A DNA stretch of 64,000 nt from Corydoras sp. C115. Its lineage: Eukaryota > Chordata > Actinopteri > Siluriformes > Callichthyidae. This document shows, in pieces, positions 33,885 to 45,653 of this stretch (position 1 is the first letter of the stretch; each line of letters opens with the position of its first letter). The notes under the pieces are model-generated. The model had not been told where the DNA came from, ran no database searches, and saw only the letters and a program-made list of their open reading frames with translations. Position numbers and translations under genes: made by a program. The DNA lies in NCBI GenBank assembly GCA_019802505.1, contig JAFMOC010000261.1, positions 243,501-307,500 of the forward strand, in the 5' to 3' direction.

Positions 33885-35290
33885 ATTGTGAATTTCTTTT
33901 CATTTAAGCTTTTCACCCTTCAACTAATAAAAGGTTGTTTTGCACACTGCATCTTGCAATTATTCCTCTGCTGCCCTGGCCTTTGGCTCGCAGCTCGATG
34001 GGGTCCATCCGTTCTGACATCGACACTGAACTGCGTGCTTTGGTAATTACTTGCAGAGTGGTGCTTTGACAAGCAGGCAGGCCGTAAAGCCATCATTTCT
34101 TGTGGTCGAGACAAGCATGTTGTACACGTGACCAGATGACCTGTATCTTCCACACTTCAATCTGATGGCTCTGCTTTGAAATATTTACCGTCAGTACAAG
34201 TTCTCTCATAATTATCCCTCGAACCCTAACCCTGTCTGCTTCCCTTTATTCAAGCAAATATTGCCTTCAGATTTGATAAGGTCCTGTTAATTCCACGTAG
34301 CTTTTTCTATAGACAACACACATGCGTGTGGCAATGAAAGCCAAACATGTCCCACTTATATTCTTTGTAGCTGTAAACTGCTGACTCGGGGGGGTGAGGG
34401 GGATCCAAAGAAAGTACATAATGTGAATCATTGCAAATGCTTCCATCATTTGCAAGATGCCAGAGCATGCGGATGCCTGCAGGAACATGTTTAATTTCCA
34501 GAAATATCTTACTTTATGCGTTTACCTTTGCATCATCAATCTTACAGGCTCGTTTTTTCTTTCAGCACTATGGGGCTGCATAATTGAAATGATGGTCATT
34601 ATTTCTCGTGATTTTTACCCACCTCACCTTCCTTTTCCTTCTTTGTTTCCCCTAATGGATAAAAAACTGTGACTGTTCTGGCAGGAGAGGAAATCATATT
34701 TTTATTAGCCGCTCTTATCTTCAGGGAAAATGTAATGAATTGAGGATTGTGTAAGGTGCTTTAATCTGCCGGCGGTTTATCATTATTTGTGGCGTGCTTG
34801 CATGGAGACAGCGGTAATCCATTAAGAGGGGGATGATCCGGTGTGGGGCCTTGATGAAGTCAAGGCTTTCTGTGCCTTGTATGGAAGGGCATTTAGTGCT
34901 GCCGGCCTCCATTGCCAGTATGAGATCCATCACTGGTGGCTTCTTGCTTATCTCTTTATCATCCTCGATACCTGTACTATGTTTTTGTCCATGCCGGCCA
35001 AAGTCATTCATATTAGACAGGTCATTTTGGCCGCGTACGTCACTGCCACTGATTTAAAAGCAGAATAATTCCGAAACATTTCCCTTGCCTTCTCTCTTTT
35101 TCGCATGCATGCCGTTATAATCGCACACTCGCGTTATCATGTTACCTTATCACCAGTTATGTGTCCTTTCGCTTGTTGTTATTCATCATAAACTTCAGCT
35201 ATTTTGCATTCCTTCCTCTTTTCTTCTCGTCTTCACTCGCGCAGAAGGTAATACTACGTTTCATGTCCCGAAGAAAGGCTTAGCCTGATT
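33885..35290. other. Complex repeat-free block, candidate conserved non-coding region
   Basis: About 1.4 kb without any recognised repeat, microsatellite or exon, and with more even base composition than the surroundings. Sub-blocks at 34250-34500 and 34740-35060 are the densest. Overlapping short open frames on both strands give no family match. This texture in a gene-poor region suggests regulatory DNA. Confidence 0.3.
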
Positions 35291-35784
35291 TTGATTGGGG
35301 TCTCTCCAATTTCATTGTGCTGTATTGTGTCGTGGCAACCATACTACCTCCCATATGAAACAATGCGATTAATAAAAAGCATAATTTTTAATGGTGGCTG
35401 TAGTCGGCAACTATTTTTATTTGTGCCTTTATCCCCATCTCTTCAGTTAATAGACAATTGGATGGTAAATTTTATTTATTTATTATTTTTTTAAAGGAAG
35501 GGCAGATACAATGTAGACCAGTCCACCTAAGCTGGAGTTTGGCTCACTTTGTTGCTGCACAACTCCAAGATCAGTCATTACTTTCATCCCTGTATGAGAG
35601 ATGCCCGGACTTGTTTTTGCCAGTGCCACTGTAGTCATGTCATTGCCTAGACACGGCGATCAAACACAGCAGTGACTTTGTTGTGCAACTTCAATAATGG
35701 TACTACTGAATACAATACTGTCTGTCATTTTCTTTACAACATACACTCATTTTCCTATGCAGGCTGTTAAATATGAGAGTTTGC

Positions 35785-36090
35785 ATGCAATGCAGGCAGC
35801 ACTGTAGCTTGGTGGTGTGCACGTTTGCCTCTCAGCGCTGGTGATCCAGGTTTGAATCCCAATCTGGGTCGAGTTTCCATATTGTCTCCGTGTATGGATG
35901 GGTTTTTCATTCTCCGATTTCCTCCCACAGTCCCAAAACATTCAAGGTCAATTGAATGCTCGAAATTGCCCCATATTGTGTGTTTGTTGGTGTGAGTGTG
36001 TGCCCAGTGCCATGTCCTTGGTGCGTTTGCCCCCCCCCATGACCCTAGTACATGATTAAGAATGAATGATGAATGAATGAATGCTTGCCA
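35785..36090 (+). mobile_element. V-SINE-like copy
   Basis: GGCAGCACTGTAGCTTGGTG head to a GAAT-repeat tail. The V-type core is shortened. Confidence 0.85.
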
Positions 36091-36094
36091 TCTA

Positions 36095-37225
36095 GTACAT
36101 GTCAACATGTGAATTAAAAAAGTGCTAACATGACAATTTTTCAGCCGCATATTTTTCCGTTTTGTTGCATTAGTGCCTAAATCTAAGGTTTTGGCTACAT
36201 GTCAATTGAATGTTTGGACATGCAAATGTTACCAAATTCCACATGCAAAAACATTCTGAGAACTGATTCTTGTGCCTAGTGATGCGCCCTGTCTTGGGTG
36301 AATGTTATTTCATGTTTTGACTAAATTAAAAATAATCCTTTGTGATTTCTGGTCCTTTTTTGGTAATGTAAATTATTTATTTAATAATAATCGGAGAATC
36401 GTGACTTTCTTAGAAAATCTAAATCTGTAGGAGTCTCAAGCCTTGTTTATAGATGATGGATTTAATTAATGTACATTATCTAAAACTTGTATCTATCTAT
36501 TATATATCTGCTAATTAAAACCAACAGAGGCTATTATTTGATTAAGAAATATAGTGAATGTATTCATTTGTTTGTTTCACAATGCAAATAGTTTTTAGTT
36601 TAATTATTAATTAATTTTACTGCTCTAAACTAAACTAAAAACTAAATTATTTTACAGACGTTCACACAACACTTTCCAAACTGGTCACGTTATCATTCTC
36701 CACCAAAATACCTCATCTACCTCATCCATGTACTGTTTATACTCATATACATAGTTTCTGCTACTCACACGCTGCTATATTTATATTCTATATTTATATT
36801 TCTAATGTACACTACATTTTATGTATTTAAAAAAAATAAATTATATATATATTTATATTTATATATATATATATATTATATTTATAGTTGTAGATGTACA
36901 TTGTATATTCTTTATTATATATATATTATAATTGTATATTCTATTATTTTTTAACTTATCTATACTGTATTTTTATCTCATTTTCTTTTTTAAAGATTTA
37001 AATTTATGTTCTAACTTTAATAGAACAGGGTAAACGTGGTCCATGAGCCATAATTTCATTTTTGTCTCATGTAGCACATGATATAAATGATAAAATGTTC
37101 TTGAATCTTATTTTAGTCAATTTCATGTATACTGTGATCTTTAGATCATCTGTATATGATTGTAAAACCTTCATATCACTTGTTACGCCCAAATGTGTAC
37201 AAGTCCCAATGTGTAAAATACCAAA
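36095..37225. other. AT-rich intergenic stretch
   Basis: TATA-rich runs at 36770-37000. The lead-in (TTCACACAACACTTTCC, CATGTACTGTTTATACTC) resembles degraded LINE 3' ends. No gene. Confidence 0.25.
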
Positions 37226-37229
37226 ATCT

Positions 37230-37600
37230 ATTTTAGTCCAATTTAATAATTAAGGCGGCGGAGTGGTGGTGACGTGGAGTAAATGGAATCGATAAAGAAG
37301 GCAGTGTGCAGCCCAGATAGCACCCTTCCCCTTGAGTTTTTGATTAACCCATCTAGCAGTGAACTTGACAGCAATAAAACAGCACCAGGAGGTATTCCCT
37401 CAGGCCCTCTTTTTGTTTTTCCAAGAACCTTTCTGGATATTGTTGAAAGCAGTTTTATGACAGCGTGAGGTTTTAAATCTGCTACATGCAATATTTCTGT
37501 ATTCTGCATGCCTTAAGTGAAACATTTAACAATATTCCTCTCTATAGTTCCAGATCTCGTCCTCTGACTAAAATCTGATAAGATCACACACCGTTTGACA
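37230..37600. other. Complex block, candidate conserved non-coding element
   Basis: Repeat-free and balanced in composition. Open frames on both strands (37243-37509 minus, 37283-37468 plus) show no domain. Possible enhancer by texture only. Confidence 0.25.
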
Positions 37601-38009
37601 TGCGCTTGCTGGTAAAACAATCTGTATTTTGTTATCCACCTGCTATCTGGAACTGCTTTTGGCAGTTGCTGCTAGTTTCTTATCTTCAGATGCCGTGTAA
37701 CTGAAAAAAAAAAGTATATCTTCACAAAAAGAGTAATAATTTGTGCATGCCTGAAATGCAGAAACCAAATGCCACCTCTGTATCGCAGACTTCTGTGTTT
37801 GGTCTTGATCAATCACTCAGCCCAGACAGATCGGGTCAGTTGAGAGTACAAAGGCTTTGTGATTAATTCTAGGTGTTAAAAAATAATTTGTTTCGAATCG
37901 ATTAACATTAATTAATGACGGTAATTACGTAGGATGAAAACAGATGTTGGCCTCGCCACGATTAGACTTTAATTGCTGCTTGTTGGTATGCCTAAAAATA
38001 ACAAAGTTC

Positions 38010-38560
38010 CTAATAACAATTAAGATCTTTGCGGCATCGCTGATAAATAGCCGGATAACGTCGAATGGAAGGAAAAAAAAGCAAAACAATTTGGACGAGG
38101 CCCCGAAATTTCCAATGCTTGTTCAGTTTAAGGCTATTAGCAAATGAGTTATTGTCTTTTGATGGAAAAACATCATAAACATCCCACCCATTCCAATCCA
38201 AACACCATATCAAGCCATTAACTCCCTTGTTTTCTTTGTGGCTCTGTTGTTTCTGGATGTCCTCCAGCAACATTGTGTGCTGGCCCCTTTTTCCTCAGTA
38301 AGTGCCTGTCATCACTGACTGCTACTCATTCACTCGTCTTGTCTGTCAGACTGTGATATGGTAATTCACTCCGGTCGCCTGCAATAATGACTACTCTTCT
38401 GGGTGTGATTAGCTGGCCTGCTCCTCCACGTGACCTCATGAACCCAGACTCACAGCCACCCTGACCTGTACACGCCTGCCTGAGGGCCTTGTCCATCCTC
38501 TCATCAGCTGCTGCTACATACTGTATGATCTATGTGGTTTTCTCCAACTCTTTGTGTTTA
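38010..38560. other. Complex block, candidate conserved non-coding element
   Basis: Repeat-free, GC-richer sequence with no coding support. Confidence 0.25.
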
Positions 38561-39177
38561 CTATGTGTACACTTACCTTATTAATATGAGATTAGAGGTG
38601 TGAATTTAAGAGATAAAATACAATTAAAGTATATATATTTTTGGTCTCATACCTAAAAATAGTTATTGTCAAAATCCTTCGGAATAATGCTCTATAATGA
38701 GAGATGCATGACCCTGAGAAATGCTAAAAGGGCTATTTTAAAGGCAAGGGTGTGTCTTTTAAATCATATTGTGTACAAGAAAGTAAATCTTAAGCTTGTG
38801 TCGAATTAAATACTAATCCAAGATCACAACAGGAGTACAATCTGCAGTGCTTAATGAATAATAAGGTCACTGTAGAAGACACAGACGTTGTTCCCTGCCC
38901 ATTGTGCAATGTTCGAAGGACAGATGAGGCGAATAAGATATTTATGGTACATTAATTCTGTGTTTAGAATGCCAAAAATGGCTTTATGGTTAAAACCCAA
39001 TCATATCATACTTTAGTATAGGCACATAAAAATAATTGTCTTTGAAATAAAACCAGTGGGAGGTCAATGGTGGTCTCAGTCTACCTGTCTGTACTTGATG
39101 TCATGAAGTGAAATATTTTGAAAATTATTATTTTTTATTTTAGAGTTTGTACAGCACTTTGTCAATATTGGGTTTGG

Positions 39178-39388
39178 TTACGTTTGGTCAATTAGCAGAC
39201 ATTTTTCTCCAAAGAAATTGACTTTTAAAAAGAAATTAGCACAGGGTTGGCCTTAGCATCCCTGATGCAATCAGGATTAAGGGTCTTGCTCAAAGACCCA
39301 CATATGTAACATCAGTGGACCTGGGATTTAAACCCACAACCTTCAGATTGATTGCCCAACACCCTAACCACTGAGCTACCATGCCAGC
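39178..39388 (-). mobile_element. Second-family SINE, reverse, full length
   Basis: Tail complement (TTTGGTCAATTAGCAGAC), middle (AGGATTAAGGGTCTTGCTC), head complement (ACCCACAACCTTCAGATTG, CCTAACCACTGAGCTACC). Confidence 0.82.
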
Positions 39389-39446
39389 AATGCAATATTG
39401 CATGATGTTCTATATAATGTTTATTTCCACCAAATAATTAGAATAT

Positions 39447-39747
39447 AGGACGGCACTGTGGCTTAGTGGTTAGCATGTTCGCCTCTCAGAGCTGGTGATC
39501 CAGGTTCGAATCCCAATCTGGGTGGAGTTTCCATATTCTCCCTGAGTATATGTGAGTTTCTTTCTGGGTTTACTGGTTTCCTCCCACAGTCCAAAAACAC
39601 GGATTTAAGGTAAATTGAACATGCGAAATTGCCCCCATATAGTGTGTGTGAGTGTATGCCCAGATATAGATTGGCATCCCGTCCTTGATCAGCGTAGGGA
39701 ACCCCCCGCGACACTAGTAGAGGATCAAGTCAAAGATAATTGATGAA
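39447..39747 (+). mobile_element. V-SINE-like copy
   Basis: GGACGGCACTGTGGCTTAGT to AAAGATAATTGATGAATC. Confidence 0.87.
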
Positions 39748-39857
39748 TCATTGTGATTACATGTATATTCTCCAATATGAGCCGTCTAAGAACCCATTAC
39801 AGATCCTTTTCTTTAATATACCTCATTTTTATAAATTGCATCAGTCAGTAATGATGC

Positions 39858-40355
39858 ACAGTATAAAACGAGTAGTTCTGGTCTTTAAATCTGATTCGAA
39901 GGCCTGTTTGTCCAGCTGTGATGTTATTGACAATGATGCACACCTCTAACAGCTTAAAATTCACATCAATGTGTGAAATAAAATACATTATTTTCCTGAT
40001 TTCTTTTTTATTATTATTATTTTTTTGCGGTCTGTAATTTGGCCATAAGATGGAAGTGTTGGAGAAACTGGAAACCTGTTACTCAGCGATCAGTGTTCAT
40101 TTTTAAAAACCTGACTTCATTACTTCTGTTTTATTAGCGATTTTGCCTTTAATAAACACATTTATGAATCAAATCTTGTTTTTGCAAACAATTATAGTTT
40201 GTTTAAAGTAATTTTTATAAAAGCAATAAGCACTCAAGGTTGTGCATTATTGTGAATAAACCACGGAAAAGAGGTCTAACTGTAATTCACTCTTTCCTAT
40301 GATTTATCACAATGATTCAGCCCTCTTGTGCCTTATTGCTTCATTACACTTTTTC
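39858..40355 (+). mobile_element. Hairpin-ended repeat, distal copy
   Basis: GTAGTTCTGGTCTTTAAATC, GTCTGTAATTTGGCC, TTACTCAGCGATCAGTG, then a terminal hairpin (GCAATAAGCACTCAAGG with CCTTATTGCTTCATT). Closest in order to copy 1 at 323-745, 39 kb away. Confidence 0.6.
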
Positions 40356-40497
40356 ACTCAACCTGGACACAATGGGCATTTATTAATTTTTTTTAACCAA
40401 ATATAGATAAAATGTTGTCTATTAGCTGACAGAAATGTCATAATGTTGAATAAACATTTCTAACCCCTTATTTGCTTCTCCTTTCCTCCCTCATAGT

Positions 40498-40543
40498 TCA
40501 CCTCCCAACACACCGACATGGATTTACTGCTGAGGATTGAGCA
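40498..40543 (+). other. Candidate short exon
   Basis: A pyrimidine tract (TTCTCCTTTCCTCCCTCATAG) precedes TTCACCTCC, and the block ends GAGCAG|GTATGA, a usable donor. An internal ATG gives MDLLLRIEQ in frame to the donor. The acceptor is strong, but 46 bp is too short for a coding call. I could not assign it to a gene; a 5' exon of a plus-strand neighbour is possible. Confidence 0.25.
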
Positions 40544-40839
40544 GGTATGAAATTAAAATGTATTGCTCATTCTCGGTTTATTGATTCACACCCCACTGTG
40601 TCAATATAAAGTTCAGTTGGTTTTCCAATAATAAGTAAAGATCTGAGGGTAGAATATATCTCTCACTTTCATTCACTTGCATTTTTCCACTGCACATCTT
40701 AAATGTCAGAACATGTTTAGAGTCTTAGGGTTTTTAAGGTGAATTATGCGAAATGGTATTAAGGAACAAACGTCTTGTGATTCGAAATGTTAAATATTTT
40801 TTTTAAATATAATTTTTTTTTTTTTTCTCTTGCCAGTGT

Positions 40840-41050
40840 CCCTTCCGCTTGCTCTATTTCTATTCTATTATTCTATTTATTTCCATTTAATTCTATTTAA
40901 TTCCATTCTTTTTTATTTTAATTTTTTATTTTAATTTTATTCTATTTTTTTATTCTTGTAAATATTGCCATTGCACAGTAGAGGGTACCTGCACCTAAGC
41001 TTTTCACTCACCTGTACTAGCTGATGTGACAATAAAAATCCTTGAATCCT
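40840..41050 (+). mobile_element. Retroelement 3' end fragment
   Basis: CTATT-rich tract, then GCACCTAAGCTTTTCACTCA and GTGACAATAAAAATCCTTGA. The ending is typical of non-LTR elements with an AATAAA near the tail. Confidence 0.4.
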
Positions 41051-41059
41051 CTTTGGGGA

Positions 41060-41340
41060 TTTCAGTAACACTTTGGGGGTAACATTGTAAAGCTGCTTTG
41101 TGATTTTAGTGCATACTGTCTGCACTGTTCCCGTCCCATTACTTGAATGTTTATTGTGTTGTGTATTGTCCTGTATTTATTGTGATCCTTGTGTTTGCAC
41201 ACGTGCACTTTGTTAGTTGTGTAGTAACTGTTATGTGTAGCATGTTGTTCCTGGAGAACGCTGTCTTGTTCCACATATACTGTACAGTACTTTATATTGT
41301 TTAAATGACAAATAAAACACTTTAGTACTTGATGGCGTAC
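41060..41340 (+). mobile_element. LINE 3' end fragment
   Basis: GTTATGTGTAGCATGTTGTTCC, GGAGAACGCTGTCTTGTTCC and TGACAATAAAACACTTTAG-like blocks form a 3' end seen in many fish LINE copies. No reverse transcriptase remains. Confidence 0.45.
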
Positions 41341-41644
41341 TATTGTAAAAAAGCACTATATAAAAAAAAAGCTACTCAGTCTTAGGTGAGGATGCTGGAT
41401 CCAGAGTTGACAATTTGCTTAGGTTGTTTGGCACACATACATTCTTACATTTTGATAATAGACAGAAAAAAAAAATCCTTAAATCCTTTTATTGGATGAA
41501 GAGCTTCAAAACACTGAGGACGCCATTACTACAGTATTTTAAAGCGCCATGCAATTGAAGGATTTTGTTTCATTGTTTAGTCACAATGTGTCCAGGGCAT
41601 AGAATAATCCGATTTCTATTTTTTTTTTCAATACAACATATATA

Positions 41645-41882
41645 AAGGCGGGCACAGTGGCTTAGTGGTTAGCATGTTCGCCTCTCAGCACTGCAGATCC
41701 AGGTTTGAATCCTGATCTTGGTGGAGTTTCCATGTCCTCCATGTATTCTCCAGTTTCCTCCCACAGTCCAAAAACATGGAATAGGGGGAAATCGACTGCT
41801 CTAAATTGCCCTACCTAAACTGCCCCATGGATGGGCATGAGGAACCATCCAGTAGAGGATTAAGTGGAAGATGATGAGATGA
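41645..41882 (+). mobile_element. V-SINE-like copy with 3' deletion
   Basis: GGCGGGCACAGTGGCTTAG to GTGGAAGATGATGAGATG. The CCTGTCCTGGG block is missing. Confidence 0.8.
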
Positions 41883-41900
41883 GAGGAAATTAATTACATA

Positions 41901-42215
41901 ACATCCATCCATCCATTATCTTCCGCTTTATCCTGTACTAGGTTCACGGGAGGGTTCCCCATACCCATCCAGGGGAGAATGTTTCGGGAGCTGGGCAGAT
42001 ACACCCAGGACAGGGCGCCAATCTATCACTGGGCACACTCACTCATACAGACACACTCTATATGGGGCAATTTGGAGAATTCAATTGACCTTGATCCATA
42101 TTTTTGGACTGTGGGAGGAAACTCACATAGAAACTCCACCCAGATTGGGATTCGAACCGGGAATCCTTAGCGCTGAGAGGCGAACGTGCTAACCAATAAG
42201 CCACTGTGTCGCCCT
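41901..42215 (-). mobile_element. Reverse V-SINE-like copy
   Basis: CATCCATCCATCCATTATC to AACCAATAAGCCACTGTG. It faces the preceding forward copy tail-to-tail, 20 bp apart. Confidence 0.88.
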
Positions 42216-42561
42216 AATTACATAACAATATAAATTAATATAATCTACTTCTAGCTGTTAATAGAGGTTAATAATACTGCAAGACAATGAGCCAAAACAT
42301 ACATACTTGGATGTAGGAGTACCCTAGAAAACAAGAATTAGTCACTAGTTCTCAAAAAATTAAAAGGCCTGCAATGTTTTCACACCTTAAACCCCATGAA
42401 GACTGTAAAATAAACCAAATATTTACTTTTTTTGACTAAATATTAACTTTTTTTTTAATAAATTCTACAAAACCAACTCGTTACTGTGATTTCTCAACCT
42501 GAAGGTCCCATGTATTCTGAATCTGATTCTGATATAAAGAGCTTATTGAAAACTTTAACAT

Positions 42562-42840
42562 TCATTCATTATCTTCTGCTTAATCCTCTACTGGGAGAAG
42601 GTTTTGGGTGCTGGGTGTCTATCGCTGTGCACACTCACTCATATATACACTATGTGGGGCAATTTAGAGCATATAATTTACCTTGAATCCTTTTTTTGGA
42701 CTGTGGGAGGAAACTGGAGAACCCGGAGGAAACCCATGCGGACACAGGGAGAACATGGAAACTCCACCCAGATTGGGATTTGAACCTGGATCCTTAGCTA
42801 ACAGGAGAACGTGCTAACCACTAAGCCACCGTGTGGCCCA
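42562..42840 (-). mobile_element. Reverse V-SINE-like copy, 3' domain deleted
   Basis: CATTATCTTCTGCTTAATCC to AACCACTAAGCCACCGTG. Confidence 0.82.
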
Positions 42841-43590
42841 AAAACGTAAACATGCCAAATGTAATCACATCATGGTCTTAGTTCAGAAATCAGAAAACGT
42901 CAGCACCTTATCACCTAGCCGTCTTAGAACATTACATTTGTCGCCACCTCCACCAAGTTCTAATTCCATTCTTACAAAAATCATTACCAACTTTCAGGGT
43001 TTATTTTTTGTTTGTTTTTAAGTTGACTTAAGCCATCATCAGCAAAACTTCGTGTCACAGAAGGTTTATAGATTTGATCATTATACAGCTGGCACCAGCT
43101 GGACGAACCGAGGAGACGGATGCTCGTTTGTTTTTATTTATAGGCTGTTGAATTGAATTTCTAATCAATGATGGAGGACGATCCGCACTCGCGCTTTTTC
43201 CTTTCAAACCCAAAAGGGGAGGAGAGACTAACAGAGGTAGGAACGACACAATTGATTGGATCTAAATAGGAGGCTAAGTTTCGTAACTCAGCTGACTCGG
43301 TGCTTACACCAAAATAGCTGAGACACATCTGGGCAGAGGAGAAGTTACCTTGGGAAGTCAGTGAAGGACAGTGAGGGGTTTTTTATGTGCTGGCTACTGC
43401 CTAAAGGAGCATTGTCCTTTGGGAAGCTGGCTTTATCGAGTCATGCAGATCAGCCTACTAATTGACTTAAAAACATTGTGGCGTGACTAAAGCTGTGGAT
43501 TTTAAGACAAACCCACAATGATAATTTGGGTTCAACCTTTATTAACTCAAGAAACTAAATAATATTACTGTATGAAGTTGCAACTTCTTT
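42841..43590. other. Intergenic sequence, nothing recognised
   Basis: No supported gene or repeat. The open frame at 43055-43249 (minus) is not recognisable. Confidence 0.25.
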
Positions 43591-43594
43591 AGCA

Positions 43595-43932
43595 AGGCGG
43601 CACGGTGGCTTAGTGGTTAGCATGTTCTCCTCTCAGCGCTAGGGATTCCCGGTTCAAATCCCAATCTGGGCAGAGGTTCTATGTTCTCCCCGTGTCCACG
43701 TGGGTTTCCTCCGGGTTCTCCGGTTTCCTCCCACAGTAAAAAAACATGGATCAAGGTCAATTGAATTCTCCAATTTGCCCCATATAGTAGAGTGTGTTTG
43801 TGTGAGTGACTGTGCCCAGCGATAGATTAACGCCCTGTCCTGGGTGTATCTGCCAAGCTCCCAAAACGTTCTCCCCTGGATGGGCATGGGGACACCTCCC
43901 CCCCCCTGCAGAAGATAATGGATGGATGGAGT
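43595..43932 (+). mobile_element. V-SINE-like copy, full length
   Basis: GGCGGCACGGTGGCTTAGTG to the GGAT tail, followed directly by a Tc1-like relic. Confidence 0.9.
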
Positions 43933-43933
43933 G

Positions 43934-44012
43934 GTGGACAGAGGAGCCTCTTAAAGAAGTCACAGGTCTGTGACAGCCAGAAATCTTGCTAGTTTGTAGG
44001 TGAGTGTGTTTA
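43934..44012 (+). mobile_element. Tc1-like 3' relic
   Basis: GTGGACAGAGGAGCCTCTTA and GACAGCCAGAAATCTTGCTA are the same stretch seen inside the element at 13495-14184, just after its SINE. So the SINE plus Tc1 junction is shared between the two loci. Confidence 0.65.
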
Positions 44013-44017
44013 GTTAG

Positions 44018-44178
44018 TAGAGTGTGTTTGTGTGAGTGAGTGTGTGCCCAGGGATAGTTTGGCGCCCTGTCCTGGGTGCATCTGCCCAGCACCCGAAACG
44101 TTCTCCCCTGGATTGGCATGGGGAACCCCACCGCGACCCTAATATTGGATAAAGCAAAAGATAATAGATGGATGGATC
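44018..44178 (+). mobile_element. V-SINE-like 3' fragment
   Basis: GTAGAGTGTGTTTGTGTGAG to the GGAT tail. It repeats the 3' half of the copy at 43595-43932. Confidence 0.8.
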
Positions 44179-44214
44179 TTTTTAAGCATTGCTACTAATC
44201 TAATGAGGAAGATC

Positions 44215-44860
44215 AGACCTTTCTTGACTGAACATGCTACTCAGCTGTTAGTTCAAGCCCTTCATCCTATCCCGGCTTGATTATTATTGACCGGCGTTGC
44301 TTGCCGGTCTCCCAGCTTCCACAATCAGGCCTCTACAACGAATGCAGAACTCTGCAGCCCGACTAGTGTTCAACCAGCCCAAGTTAACTCATGTCACTCC
44401 ACTACTCATCTCTCTCCATTGGCTCCCTGTAGCTGCTGCATTCAGTACAAGTCACTGACTGGTCTACAGGGCAATCTCTCAATCTGCCCCCTCTTACCTT
44501 CACTCTATCTTTTCAAAATACACTCCAGCTCGTTCACTTCGCTCCAGTGATGATTGTCGCCTGGTTATTCCACCTCACCGTGGAGCTAATTCTCACTCCG
44601 TGGCGTTCATCACTGCAAAATGGTGGAACGATCTTCCCAACTCTGACCATAAGACCGAATCACTAAACAGTTTTAAGAAACTACTGTTTAACAAACACCT
44701 GTTGTAGAATGAATAATAAAAAGGGGGAGGGGTGCAGGATCAGATAACAATCAGGTTTGGTATTTCCACAGTGTAACTGGTTTTCTCCATTACTACTGAC
44801 TTGTGGTGTTCTCATTTGTAAGTCGCTTTGGATAAAGCGCCTACTTAATGTAAATGTAAA
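44215..44860 (+). pseudogene. L2-like LINE 3' end with decayed reverse transcriptase C-terminus
   Basis: Across shifting frames it reads the characteristic L2 C-terminal blocks: QNSAARLVF, HSTPLL..LHWLPV, ALKYTPARSLRSS-like, and WWNDLPNS near 44620. The untranslated end follows with TTGTAAGTCGCTTTGGATAA. Frameshifted and 5'-truncated. Confidence 0.8.
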
Positions 44861-44868
44861 ACTATCCA

Positions 44869-45003
44869 TCCATCCATCCATCCATTATCTTCCGCTTTAT
44901 CCTATATTAGGGTCGCGGGGGGTTCCCCATGCCCATCCAGGGGAGAACGTTTCTGGCACTGGGCAGATACACCCAGGACAGGGCGCCAATCCATCGCTGG
45001 AAA
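44869..45003 (-). mobile_element. Reverse V-SINE-like 3' fragment
   Basis: CATCCATCCATCCATCC to GCGCCAATCCATCGCTGG, ending abruptly. Confidence 0.85.
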
Positions 45004-45029
45004 AATGTAAAACCAATCAGAATAAAGTA

Positions 45030-45478
45030 AGTCCACAGGACACATTTCACAATGTCATTAGTTATTTAACAAAATCTAGGCCAAAATGCTTTAAAAAAAA
45101 AGGCTATGTGAAAAGTCGCCCTTACTGTATCCATAGGAATTAAGAGGGTTAAGTAGCAGTCAGGTACCAGATTAAATACTCTTGATTAATTGATCTCTAG
45201 CAAGTGTTGCCATCTCTCTAAAAAGCCGAGTTTGCCGGCTATATAATTCAGGTGTGTTTAACACAATGCCAAGCAGAAAAGATTGCATCTTGTCATTCTG
45301 GGAAAGTGTTACAAGGCCATTTCCAAACACTTGAAGTCAATCATTTCATAAGGAGAAAGATTACATGTGAGTGGGAAACATATAAGACAACTGACAGCTC
45401 AGAGTGGCTGTCTTGGCAAATTCACCCCAAGGTCAGACTCCGCAATGCTCAGATAAACTGCAAAAAATAATTGAGTAC
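45030..45478 (+). pseudogene. Tc1-like transposase relic, 5' part
   Basis: TTGATTAATTGATCTCTAGC precedes the start ACAATGCCAAGCAGAAAAGA. The blocks GTCATTCTGGGAAAGTGTTA, CAAGGCCATTTCCAAACACT and CAAATTCACCCCAAGGTCAG are the N-terminal helix-turn-helix coding region of a widespread fish Tc1 family. Frameshifts break it. Its 3' end lies at about 46512-46620. Confidence 0.82.
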
Positions 45479-45653
45479 AAAAAATATATACACTATAGGC
45501 CTTGGATACAGATGCCTCCTTATACAAAAGTATTCCACGGACAAATGTAATGCCATCTACAGCTGAAACGCAGTCATCCTATGGGTCATCCGAAAGGACG
45601 ACATACAATGAATATGCGTCCGTCATCGTGTGTTTGAACCCTTTCACATAAAT

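Noticed and set aside
34833..35068. Open frames of 74-75 codons
   Set aside because: Both strands and two frames are open in the same place, typical of complex non-coding DNA; no homology recognised and no splice context.
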